Shown here piece after piece: positions 10,712-20,398 of a stretch of DNA of 64,000 bases; position 1 is the first letter of the stretch, and every line of letters starts with the position of its first letter. Both the position numbers and the translations under genes were made by a program. The DNA lies in the NCBI GenBank assembly GCA_033557465.1, contig CM066034.1:411038159-411102158 (forward strand). Reading direction: 5' to 3'. The stretch comes from Ichthyophis bannanicus (taxonomy: Eukaryota > Chordata > Amphibia > Gymnophiona > Ichthyophiidae). The notes beneath the pieces are model-generated. The model saw only the letters and a program-made list of their open reading frames with translations, was not told the DNA's origin and did no database searches.

Positions 10712-13700
10712 TGATGGGAACACTTAATGTTTTATCTCTGAACGTGAAAGGCATCAATAACCCTATGAAACGGAAAAAAATTCTCCTTTATTGCAGAAAG
10801 AAGAGAGCTGATGTCATCCTGCTACAGGAGACCCGCCTGAGTCTTGGAGAAGCGCAAAAGATGGGCGGGGGACATTTTACCTTAGTAGGGGTTGCAGAGG
10901 CCTGCCAAAAAAGAAATGGGGTGATTATCCTGGTCCGGAAAGCATTGCAGCCTGTAATCGAGATGACTCGGGCTGACCCGGGAGGGCGATGGGTAAAAGT
11001 CCGTCTCCGTATCGGGAGCCGGACCTTTGGTTTCATGAATATCTATGGTCCGAATGTGGATGATGTGTCCTTCTTTCATAGGCTTGCTGAGGAGGCACAA
11101 GAGCTGATACACTGTGATCTTGTTATAGGAGGAGACTTTAACCTAGTGATGGACCCTCTATTAGACCGCCAGCCGTATCGATCCCTCCGGCCTAGTCGGG
11201 CTAGTTTGGCGATGCAGGGGATGGTTCAGGCGTTGAACTTGGTAGATATCTGGCGGCTCCTGCATCCTTCGCAGAAGGAGTTTACCTTCTACTCTCCCCC
11301 ACATGGGTCACACTCGAGGATTGATTTCTTTCTTATTTCACAGACGTTGGTTTCTCAGGTATTAGACGCACAAATTGGGGCCTGTACCGTCTCGGACCAT
11401 GCGGATATCTCGTTATCCATAGGGTTATTCTCTGATTCAGTGAGGAGGGCTGGGTGGTGTTTTCAAAGGACTCTGTTGACAGATTCGGCTTTTTGTGACT
11501 ATATGAGGGGAGCAATAAAGGAATATTTCTCGGTGAATCTCCCGGAGGCTACAGCTGGGTGGGCATGGTGGGAGGCTTTTAAGGCCTCCCTGCGGGCCAA
11601 AATCACTAGTTTTTCTATAGGGGCTGCGCGGCAAAAGAAGCTCTTGCTGACAGAACTTGAGATGCAGATTCAGGCGGGGGAGAGGCTCTTAAGAGCACGC
11701 TCGGAGCCTTGTATCTTATTGCGCCTGCAAAAATTACGATACCAATATAATAATATTCTCAGTGAGGAAGCTGAGAAGCTCTCTCACATATGGAAAGCCA
11801 AGTACTATGGGGAACAAAACAAGGCTGGCAGGTCGCTGGCCATGACTCTGAAACCTAGAGCTGAGCGGACTAAGATTGCTGCCGTTTTTTCCAGAGATCA
11901 GCAACTGCTCACCCAGACCCCCGAGATAGCAGAGGCGTTTAGAGCCTTCTACGCAGGATTGTACTCCTCCGAGGGTGGGGACAACAGAGAAGAGAGCGAG
12001 GCCTTTTTGGGCCCTATAGTGCACCCTACCCTCTCACTGCAACAAGTGTCTGAGTTGGATGCCCCGTTGTCCTTGGGTGAACTCCGGGTGGCTTTAAAAT
12101 CGGCTAAGAAAGGGAAAGCAGCAGGCCCAGATGGGATACCCATTGAGTTTTACCAAACGTTCCAGGAGGAGCTCCTACCATTCGTTCTTAAATACTATCA
12201 GCTTTTGCACGCGCAGACTCCTATGGTGGGTGGTTTTAACGAGGCCACCGTAGTTGTCTTAGAGAAACCAGGGAGGGACCCCCTTAAGGTGGAAAATTAT
12301 CGACCAATTTCGCTGTTAAATGCCGATTACAAGCTCTTCGCTACTGTTCTTGCGAGTCGTTTGTCAAAGGTCTCGTCAGATCTGATTCATCCCGATCAAT
12401 GTGGATTCATGCCTGGTAGGGCGACATCGGATAATGCACGTCTGTTGTTAAATCTGCTGGCTGTCTCGGAACAGCTCCCTACTCCCATGGTCGGGATTTC
12501 CTTGGACGCTGAAAAGGCCTTTGACAGACTTGAATGGGCGTTCCTGTTGAAAGTCTTGAGGTGGTTTGGTTTCGGGGAAGGGTTTATCAGCTCGATCCAG
12601 GTCCTGTATGCCACTCCTCAGGCTCGCATATTGGTTGACGGTCAGCTGTCTGCTCCCTTCTCACTTTATCGTGGGACCAGGCAAGGCTGCCCGCTGTCGC
12701 CGATTCTGTTCAACTTAGCGTTGGAGCCTTTGGGACTTTTAATCAGACAATCGGAGAGAATCTGTGGTATCAGGTTGGGAGACTTACAGATCAAAGTATC
12801 GGCCTACGCCGACGACTTGTTGCTTTTCTTACGCCCGGACTCCCTGGAGGAGATACTCCAGGTCATTAATAGATACTCACAGGTCTCTGGGTATAAGATT
12901 AACTGGAATAAGTCCGTGGCGTTCCCTATGAACAGGGCTACCTTTTCGAAGGATATTGCTAATTTCCCCTTTGTCTGGGAAGGGAAGGCGATTAAGTATC
13001 TTGGGGTTCGATTCTGTGATTCCATTGAGGAGACTATCTCACTCAATTGTAGGCATGTCGGGGAGATGATCCGGTCCTTCTCTGCAAAATGGTCCCCTTT
13101 GCATTTATCTTGGTGGGGCCGCTTGGAGTCTATCAAGATGACTCTAGTCCCGAAGATAAACTACATTCTTGAGATGTTGCCGCTCTCTCCTTCCCGTGGA
13201 GAGTTTACAAAGAGTGGGAGAGGTTGCTCACGGCCTTCCTGTGGCTCGGAAAGCCCTCTAGAATTGCGGTTAGGAAGCTTAAAGCGTCCAAGGCCAATGG
13301 TGGGGTTAATTTTCCCGACTTTCGTAGGTATCACCTAGCCTTCCTGCTTAAGCAGGGGGCACTATGGTGCCCCAGGCAGAGCGGGGGCTCGGCGCCGGTA
13401 TGGGTAGAGGTAGAGAAGCGCCTGGTAGACCCGATCCCATTACATTTACTGATTGGCATGCAGTGCAAGGCTTCCTCCGCAGCCCTTGCCGTGGTCAGGG
13501 CCACGCAAGCAGCTTTTCATTCTCTGGCGAGAGTCATGAGTCCTGTTTCCTCTGTGTCCCTCTCGTTGCCACTTTGGTATAACCCTCTGTTTAAGATTGG
13601 ACATAAGACTTTTGGCTGGCGGCGCTGGCAGACGCAAGGTATCTGGACTGTAGGTCAATTGCTCCGGGACGGGGCTTGGAAACCCTGGGCACGGCTGAAG

Positions 13701-14513
13701 CAGGAATTCTCGTTACCAGCGGTTTGTTTTTTCCAGTGGCTTCAATTAGTCAGCTGTCTTTCAGCAGCGGGGGTGACTAATCCGGCGGTATCTCAGGCCT
13801 GGGGTGTGCAGGAGTTGGCCCTTACGTACTCCTGTAAACCCGGCGCTGCGTCTAAATTTTATGCCTACTTGGGAGAGGAGGATACAGCCCTAATTGGCAG
13901 TCACAGAGGCTGGGAGGTAGATTTAGGTGTCCCTGTCTCCTCCCGTGTTTGGCTGCGCTTATGCTCCAAGGTCACTAGGGTCTCTAGAGCTGCAGCTATG
14001 ACTCAATCCTTATTCTTCTTGCTACACCGTGCATTTATTACGCCCGCTCGGCTTGCTCGCTGGCAGGCAGGAGCGGGTAATCTATGTTGGTCCTGCAACC
14101 ATAGCCCTGGTACTTATAAGCATATGTTCTTTGATTGCCTTCACGTTCAATCTTTCTGGATCTTAGTTTGGGAGAGGGTACAGAAGATCTTGTGCTTTCG
14201 GGCTCCCCTTACTTGGCAGGTGGTGATCTTGCGGTCTTCTCTGAGCGACCTTCCGGACATGAAAGGAAAGCATTTCTTGCTGGACTTTCTAGTCGCCATA
14301 GCTCTGAAGCTTATTCTGGTATGCTGGAAGGACTCAAGCAAGCTGGATATTCACCAGTGGTGGAGCATGGTATGTCTGTATGCCAGCTATGAGAAGGCGC
14401 AGGATCACTTTAGCAATTCTCGGAGGGGGGGGAGCGCCATGGGGCAGGTTTCTTCCTCGGATAAGTGGTCGTGGTTGGATAGATATACTGCGACTGCTAG
14501 ATTGAGGCCCTAA
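10711..14513 (+). pseudogene. L1-I ORF2p (endonuclease and reverse transcriptase), one frameshift
   Basis: The start MMGTLNVLSLNVKGIN at 10711 matches L1-II. The AP-like endonuclease (about residues 1-235) shows LQETRL, NIYGPN, VIGGDFNLVMD, HSRIDFFLIS and SDHADI. The RT shows GKAAGPDGIPIEFYQ, ENYRPISLLNADYKL, LDAEKAFDRLEW, TRQGCPLSPILFNLALEPL and the catalytic SAYADDLLLFL, all retained. The C-terminal part, with CWSC...HMFFDC, lies in the other frame (13224-14513). The two frames overlap and the break falls at about 13187-13220, where the sister L1 reads through a conserved KxxERxLTxFLW. Without that indel the protein would be about 1,265 residues, normal for L1. It nicks target DNA and performs target-primed reverse transcription. 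Confidence 0.93.
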
Positions 14514-14793
14514 CTATACAGGGGAGCTTGCTGGACTTTTGTACCTTGTCCTTCTTTTTTATTCTGTTCCTCTTTCCTTTGTGCAGGCTCGGGCCTTCCT
14601 GTCCAAATGTGCATGAATTCTTACTGCTGACTCACATGGAGACGGGGTGGTAGGGGTGGGGGGTTGGGAGGGCTGGGTTTTTTATTCACTCTTTTGTTGT
14701 AATTGCTGTGTGGTTTTTTATCTTTGTTGTAATTGCTGTATGGATGTTTTCTTTGTGTGTCAAAAGTTAAATAAATAATTAAAAAAAAAAAAA
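14514..14793 (+). other. L1-I 3' UTR and poly-A tail
   Basis: This T/G-rich 3' region has a G-run (14640-14680), a short TTGTTGTAATTGCTGTATGG repeat pair at about 14695-14745, and ends AAATAAATAATT plus an A-tail of about 18 bases. AAATAAATAA may supply the polyadenylation signal. Confidence 0.75.
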
Positions 14794-14806
14794 AAAAAGA
14801 TTAATT

Positions 14807-15354
14807 AATCTCAGGTCCTTAATGTATGCCTGATGAAGATAAACAGCTGCACCTGAGAGTGAATATGGGCACCTTCTTCTCTTTAAGAGGTTTAAGCACC
14901 TATAAAGCTATCAAATCAAAGCCAATATGTTTGGAATGGACTGTGAAAATGGACAATGAGTGAGAGGGGAATGGGGGAGAAGGGTAATTGATTGCTTTCT
15001 CCAGATTCTGAGTTTTCTGTATTGGATAGGAGACCAGAAGATAAGTCAAGTGGGATGGAGGGAAAGTATGGGGAAGGAAAAAGGGTTCTCAGGAAAATTT
15101 GTGGGTGATGTTAGGGCAAGACAATTCCTACTTCTATATCATCCTGCTAGGCCAGTCCAGACAACGGGGCTGTGTCCCCCTACAAGCAGAGGTGGAGACT
15201 GAAAAATCCAGAGTCTTCTGATGACCTCATCCTGTACTATACCTGAAACAGCTACAGTAGAAGGCATACAGCTCAGTATTTCTCGGTCTCCAGTAGAGTG
15301 TGGACATATCTGAAGGAGAGACTTCTGACCCAACTTCTTCCACCTCATAACAAC
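14807..15354. other. Unassigned sequence between L1-I and the L2 fragment
   Basis: It continues the pre-insertion locus (AATCTCAGGTCC). Short open frames are not conserved. The part from about 15148 (GCTAGGCCAGTCCAGACAA) looks like a dispersed repeat of unknown type. Nothing coding is supported. Confidence 0.35.
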
Positions 15355-16690
15355 CTATATCCAGCATCCCCTTAATATCTAAGCTAATCGAGAAAATGGT
15401 ACAATGCTTGCTCCAAGACCACGTAGACGCTACTGATCCACTTGACGTCCAACAGCACGGGTTCCGAGAGGCCCACGGGGTCAAAACCTTACTGACATCC
15501 CTCCTGAACACAGTAATCAAAAGAATCAAAGACATCAAAAAAGGCTTTGTCCTCATTTTTATAGATATAACAGCTGCTTTCGACTCAATAATCCACTCCA
15601 TACTACTGGACAGGCTAAGCGAGATAGGAGTAAGTGGCACACCTCTGGCATGGTTTCATTCCTACCTCACAGACAGAAAATCTCAAGTCAAGATAAAATG
15701 CAATGTATCGAGACCTTTCTCACTAAAATAAAGTCTACCTCAAGGATCATCTCTCTCAGCTGTACTCTTCAACCTTTACTTACAGCCAGTTTTCAAAATA
15801 CTACAAACCTACAACATTCACTACCACCTATATGCAGACGACCTAATGATATACACCACCCTTGACATAAAGAAACCCGACTACTCCACCATCTCATCCT
15901 GCATGACAGCAATAACAGAATGGTTAACGTTAAGAAACCTCGAGATCAACTACAAAAAATCGGAAGCCCTTATAGTCACAAAGGACTCCACATACAAATC
16001 CCAGACAACATAACAATAGGAAGCAGATCAATCCCAGTAAAAAACAAGAAAAAATACCTAGGAATTTACCTCAACCAGAGACTCAACTTCCAGACCCACA
16101 TTAGCAAGACCACCTCCAAAGTATATTACAAAATGAAATTTCTGCAAAACCTCTATCCTCTATTTTATCAGAACCATTTCCAAACCGTATGTCAGGCGCT
16201 AATCACACAGCACCTCGATTATTGCAACCTAATCCTACACGGCTTACCCAAAAATGCAACCCAGGCCTTACAGCTAGCCCAGAACACAGCAGCCTGACTA
16301 ATCACAAGATCCAGCAAACATGCTCACATCACCACCATTCTTGAATCCCTCCATTGGCTCCCCATCAATTCCCAAATAAAATATAAAGCCATAATGATGG
16401 CATTTAAAATTCAACACAACCAATCTGCTGGCTGACTAAAAGACCTACTCTGAAGAGCCCCAGACAATAGATCAAAAAGAACACAGCATCAAAACTCCCT
16501 TGCAAGCTCCACATCCTATACAGGAATCTCTCAGAATATCCTAAGGAGAGCATTCGAACTCTACATCCCATCACTTTGGAACTCTCTCCCACACCTCCTG
16601 AGAGCCACCACAGACGTCACTGACTTTAGGAAGCTCTTGAAGACTCACCTATTTACCGAATGCTTCTATATCTCACCAAACGTGTAATGT
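15355..16690 (+). pseudogene. L2-type LINE, 5'-truncated RT to C-terminus
   Basis: The segment begins in the RT fingers (ISSIPLISKLIEKM) and runs through LDVQQHGFREAHG, FIDITAAFDSI (motif A kept), WFHSYLTDRKSQV, a frameshifted palm around 15720-15900, KKYLGIYLNQRLNFQTHI, ALITQHLDYCNLIL, LESLHWLPI and the C-terminal SLWNSLPHLLR ... FRKLLKTHLF. There are several frame changes and stops. The palm region that should hold YADD is near 15825-15850 (reads CRRPNDIH in one frame, YADDLMIY in another). It is homologous to the fuller L2 at 37204-47207. Confidence 0.88.
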
Positions 16691-16761
16691 ATTGACTATC
16701 ATGCCAGATAGAAAACAATATAGCGGAGCCTGGACTGATATATTGAACCTTGTTTATTACG

Positions 16762-16798
16762 CCCCAACGCGTTTCGGCCACCGGCCTTCTTCAGGGGG
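16762..16798 (-). ncRNA. Hammerhead-ribozyme-like motif, PLE-D
   Basis: On the minus strand: CCCC (16798-16795), CTGAAGA (16794-16788), an extra A, a GGCC-GGT-GGCC hairpin (stem II), GAAA, the palindrome ACGCGT (minimal stem III), T as the cleavage-site base (16766), then GGGG pairing with CCCC as stem I. Penelope-like elements are known to carry hammerheads with tiny stem III in their pseudo-LTRs. The unpaired A between CUGANGA and stem II departs from the textbook core but is shared by all three copies here. Activity is not proven. Confidence 0.65.
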
Positions 16799-16811
16799 TC
16801 TTAGAGAACAC

Positions 16812-18040
16812 ACCTCAAAAATAATAAACATAAACATATAAGTTAAAAACATAATATATAAGGAAATTTTTGTATTACATCAATAAATAATTAAATAAAA
16901 AATTGAAGAAATAATAAATAAAACCATGAATTTCACTTAAAAACATCTAAAGGACAAACTGTTAATGCATAATAGTTAATTAGAAAACAAACTAATAAAT
17001 AAAAATATATATTGTAAAATATATATACACTAGGAAATAATAAGTACCTATTTAAATACCAAAAAAAGGGGGGGGGGGGAGAAGAGAGACGAGGAGAAGC
17101 AAATGATAAATAAATACCTTAATAGGATCAAATTGAACGTTATCCCGGATTGAACCTACGGGATACTGACGGCTGACAATGAACAAATAAATTATTGAAT
17201 AAGTAAATATATACTCACAAAACAAGTAAATACAATTCTGAAATATCAACAATGCATATTGACAAATATATAACCAGTTAATAATAAATAATTAATTACA
17301 TAAATAAATATACATATATATAAAATATATAAAAAAACACAAATACAGTATAAAAACATTTATAAAAATACCACTTATAAAAGTAAAACTGTATGCATGT
17401 GTAATATAAAAATTTTTAAAGCCATATGCATGTGTAATATAAAAATTTTTTACATGTATGAACAATCAAGGTACTTCAAGGGACACAAAAAAAACATGTA
17501 AAAAGAAAAATCATCATAAAAACCATATATAAACGCATATAAAAATGATATGAAAGACACATGTGAAACATGTGAAAAAATGTATAAAAATTATATAAAA
17601 AACCTGTTATAAAAAGGTGGAGACACTCATCATGTACTTAAAAAATTACATCAAAAAATTATACTCTTAAAAATGCAGCTTATATAATATACTTATTGTA
17701 TTAACAACAAATATCTAAAAACAATGGCCAGAAAACACAGGGAGGTGGAAAAAAGGAAAAATGGATGATAAACCAGAATATTGTGTGGTGGATTTGAAAG
17801 ATACATCAAAGGGGATGTCTATTTTAACTCCTATATTATATTTATTGTACTGACAACTTATATCTAAAAATGTAAACCGATAATTTTAAATAAAATAATA
17901 GCGAGTGGAACAATAAAAAACAGAGTGTGTGAATTCGACAACGAACGAATATATAAAAAAACAAACCAGAGACAAGAATAAAAATGAAACGCAGTGACGA
18001 GCAGTGCTCAACTATTTAAAAAAGAAGAAACAGCAATCGC
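16812..18040 (-). other. AT-rich tail of PLE-D
   Basis: Over 1.2 kb is very A/T-rich, with many TATAAAAA-type runs and short near-repeats (for example ATGCATGTGTAATATAAAAA twice at 17393-17450). No coding potential is seen. PLE-A (29772-30180) and PLE-C (59640-60340) have equivalent AT-rich segments just before their hammerheads. Confidence 0.7.
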
Positions 18041-18089
18041 CAGATGTATCCCAAACTTATAGACCCATCACGGGAACTTGTAATTGTGT

Positions 18090-18930
18090 TTTTTTATACA
18101 TATAGAACTTCTCAAGAACCAGCGTTCCACTCTACTGCAATGTTAAGTAAACGCGATGAGCTATGCTGAGAACGAACGCTCAAAGAGTAACATTTTCCCG
18201 CCTGAGCAGGTTAAAGGGCAATAACTAAACCGGCAAATGATCGCATAAATAAAAATACTACTCTGTTTGGCATGATAACGGAAAAGCAAACTGATGGCCA
18301 TAATCAAAACCTATGGGCCTACAATCAGAGTGTATAATTAAATTGCGTTATGTTCAAAAATATAAAATGAACTAACCAAAAGACAGCGGTTTGTGCTATT
18401 GCACCGTAAATTAATAGAGTAGGGCATGCTAGAAGCGAACGCTCAGATATTGACGTGTTCCCGTCAGTGCGAGGTGTAGGGCACCGAATAAAAACGGCAA
18501 ATTAAAGTTAAATACTGTGTATTGAATATAAAAAAAGGAGAAGAACTTGCCAAGAACCAGCGTGCTGCTCTACAGCAGTAGAATGTGCTGAAAACGGACG
18601 CCCAAAGATGACGTTTGTACAGGTTAAAGGGCAATCACTTGAACCGGCAAATGAACGCACAAATAAATACTGAAAAAAAATGCTCTGTTGGCAAAATAGC
18701 TGTAATAGCAAACTGATAGCCATCGTAAAGAAATATGGACCCACAATCAGAGTATGTTATTAAATTGTGTTATGTACAAAGAAAGTATAAGAGGAGCTTA
18801 CCAAGAGCCAGCGTTCTGTGCTATTGCACTATTAACTAACGGAGTAGGACATGCTAGGAGCGAACGCTCAAAAACTAACATTTTCCCGCCACTGCAGGTT
18901 AAAGGGGCACTGAATGAAAATGACAAATGA
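18090..18930 (-). repeat. Diverged tandem units in the PLE-D tail
   Basis: Four imperfect units start at about 18113, 18378, 18549 and 18803. Each opens with CCA(A)GA(A/G)CCAGCG and carries GAACGCTCA, TTTCCCGCC and CAGGTTAAAGGG. PLE-C arms contain related words (TTTTCCCGCTCTCATAGG, GGTTAAAGGTCAT at 47820-47840). They look like subrepeats of the pseudo-LTR. Confidence 0.7.
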
Positions 18931-19126
18931 ACATTAACTGCTAGAAGCAATGTGCTTTTTTTTAAAAATTATGTAACGATCACATTAAAAATGGGCAAAA
19001 CAAAATAATAAATCACCATAAAAGACGTTTTTTTTTTTTTTTCAGATGGATGTCATATTATTATTTAAATCCATGCAAATAAGGGGAAACCGACTGAAGA
19101 CAAATGATTGTATAAATGTGTGGTTG

Positions 19127-20090
19127 TGGGGGGGGGGGAGGGGGGGAGGAGGGGGAGGGGGAAGGGGGAAGGGGGGGAGGAGGAAAGGGGAGGGGGAGGG
19201 GGAGGGGGGGAAAGGGGGGAAGGGGAGGGGAAGGGGGAGGGAGAGGAAGGGGGGAAGGGGGAAGGGGGAAGGGAGGGGGAAGCACGGGGGAACGGGGGGA
19301 GAGGAGGGGGAACGGAAGGGAGGGATGGGGGGAGGGGGGGGAGGGGGAAAGGGGGAGGAAAGGGGAGAGAGAAACGAGAGAAAGAAAGAGAGGGAGGGAA
19401 GGAAGGGGGGTGAGGGGGCGGGGGGAAGGGGGACGAGGGGGAGGGGGAGGGAAGGGGGAAAATGGAAGGAGGATGGAGAGGGAGAGAGAGGAGAAAAGCG
19501 CGATGAGAAAGAAAGACCTGAGAAGAGAGAAAGAAGGGGGAGGGGGGGCGAAGGCAAGGAAACAGAAGGGGGAAGGAGAAAGAGGGGGGGCAAGGGGAGG
19601 AACGGAAGGGGAAAGGGAAGGAAGGGGGGACGGAAGGAGAAGGGGGGAGGGGGAGGGGGGAGGGGGGCAGAGGAAAGGGGAAGGGGGGACCAGGTAGGTG
19701 GGAAGGGGGTGGAGGAGGTGGGAAGGGGGGAAGGGGGGGAGGGGGAGAGAAGAGGGGGTGGAGAGAGAGGCGAGGAGGAGAAGGGGGGGGGAAGGAAAAG
19801 AAGGGGAAAGGGGAAGAGGAAGGGAGGGGACAGGGGGAGGGGGGAAGTGTGGCGGGGGAGGGCCCGGGAAGGGGGGGAGGCGGGGGGAAGGGGGGGAGGG
19901 GAAAGGGGGGGGAGGGCGGGAGGAGGGAGGGGGGACGAAGGGGGGGAGGGGGAAGGGGAGGGGAAAGGGGGGGAAGTGGGGAGGGGAGGGGAGGGCAAAA
20001 GGGGGGGAGGGGGAAGGGGGAAGGGGCGGGGGGATGGGGGGGAGGGGAGGGGGAGGGGGAGGGGGAGGGGGAGGGGGGGAGGGGAACTGC
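19127..20090. repeat. About 960-bp polypurine tract (G/A on plus strand)
   Basis: It is almost purely purine on the plus strand, built from GGGGGA/GGGGAA-type units with few C or T. The spurious long open frames on both strands are a consequence of composition. It occupies the position held by shorter pyrimidine tracts downstream of other PLE GIY-YIG domains (54480-54845). It is a candidate for H-DNA or G-quadruplex structure. Confidence 0.9.
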
Positions 20091-20125
20091 TTGCGGGTGC
20101 AGGAACTACTGTGAAAAGAAAAAAA

Positions 20126-20385
20126 CTATAGAATAAGAATACTAAAAGAAAAACAGAAAAGATCAACCTCTGGGTTCAACCCCAAAGGGTGTAATGTACG
20201 TAACTCATAAATGAATCTCTGTTCGAAGACGTAAAGAGGGAGTTTATCTAAATTGCCCCCTCGCCAATGAGGCCTTACCACTTTCAATACCAAAAATTTC
20301 AAATCAGAACGGGTATGGTGAGCAGCCACCCAATGTTCAACTAAGGGTTTGTCCCGCACCTGTCTCCGAATATTGCTCTTATGTT
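20126..20385 (-). pseudogene. PLE-D GIY-YIG endonuclease C-terminus
   Basis: On the minus strand the frame gives SNIRRQVRDKPLVEHW, DLKFLVLKVVRPHWRGG, LDKLPLYVFEQRFIYELRTLHPLGLNPEVDL. These match the last third of the GIY-YIG region of PLE-A and PLE-C. The conserved Glu-containing block EQRFIYEL is kept. The first part of the domain (YIGKT) is missing because the copy breaks off at 20385. Confidence 0.85.
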
Positions 20386-20398
20386 ACCTGAGGACCCC

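Larger units (their letters stand above)
8531..14793 (+). mobile_element. L1-I: nearly complete L1-clade LINE
   Basis: The target duplication AAAAAGATTAATT precedes GGGGCGGAGCC at 8531 and follows the poly-A at about 14794-14806. The order is a short 5' leader (about 145 bases), ORF1 (8675-9528, broken), an unusually long 1.2-kb spacer, ORF2 (10711-14513, one frameshift), a 3' UTR and an A-tail. The perfect flanking duplication and few lesions imply a fairly recent insertion. Confidence 0.93.
16700..20390 (-). mobile_element. PLE-D: 3' portion of a minus-strand Penelope-like element
   Basis: In its own (minus) orientation it reads: GIY-YIG C-terminus (about 20385-20126), a pyrimidine tract (20090-19127 as purines on plus), diverged tandem units (18930-18050), a long AT-rich segment and a hammerhead-like motif (16798-16762) followed by GGGGCGTAATAAAC. 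This is the same order as the right arm of PLE-C (53933-60395). At 20383 it meets, head to head, a scrap of a plus-strand PLE N-terminus (LPEDPF). Confidence 0.8.

Noticed and set aside
10326..10727. 133-codon frame before L1-I ORF2 with hydrophobic repeats
   Set aside because: It comes from the G-rich spacer and the 108-bp duplication; L1-II has no counterpart.
19042..20166. Long open frames on both strands (over 350 codons) in the purine tract
   Set aside because: They arise from G/A-only composition giving Gly/Glu/Arg or Pro/Ser/Leu repeats; no domain, and both strands are open.
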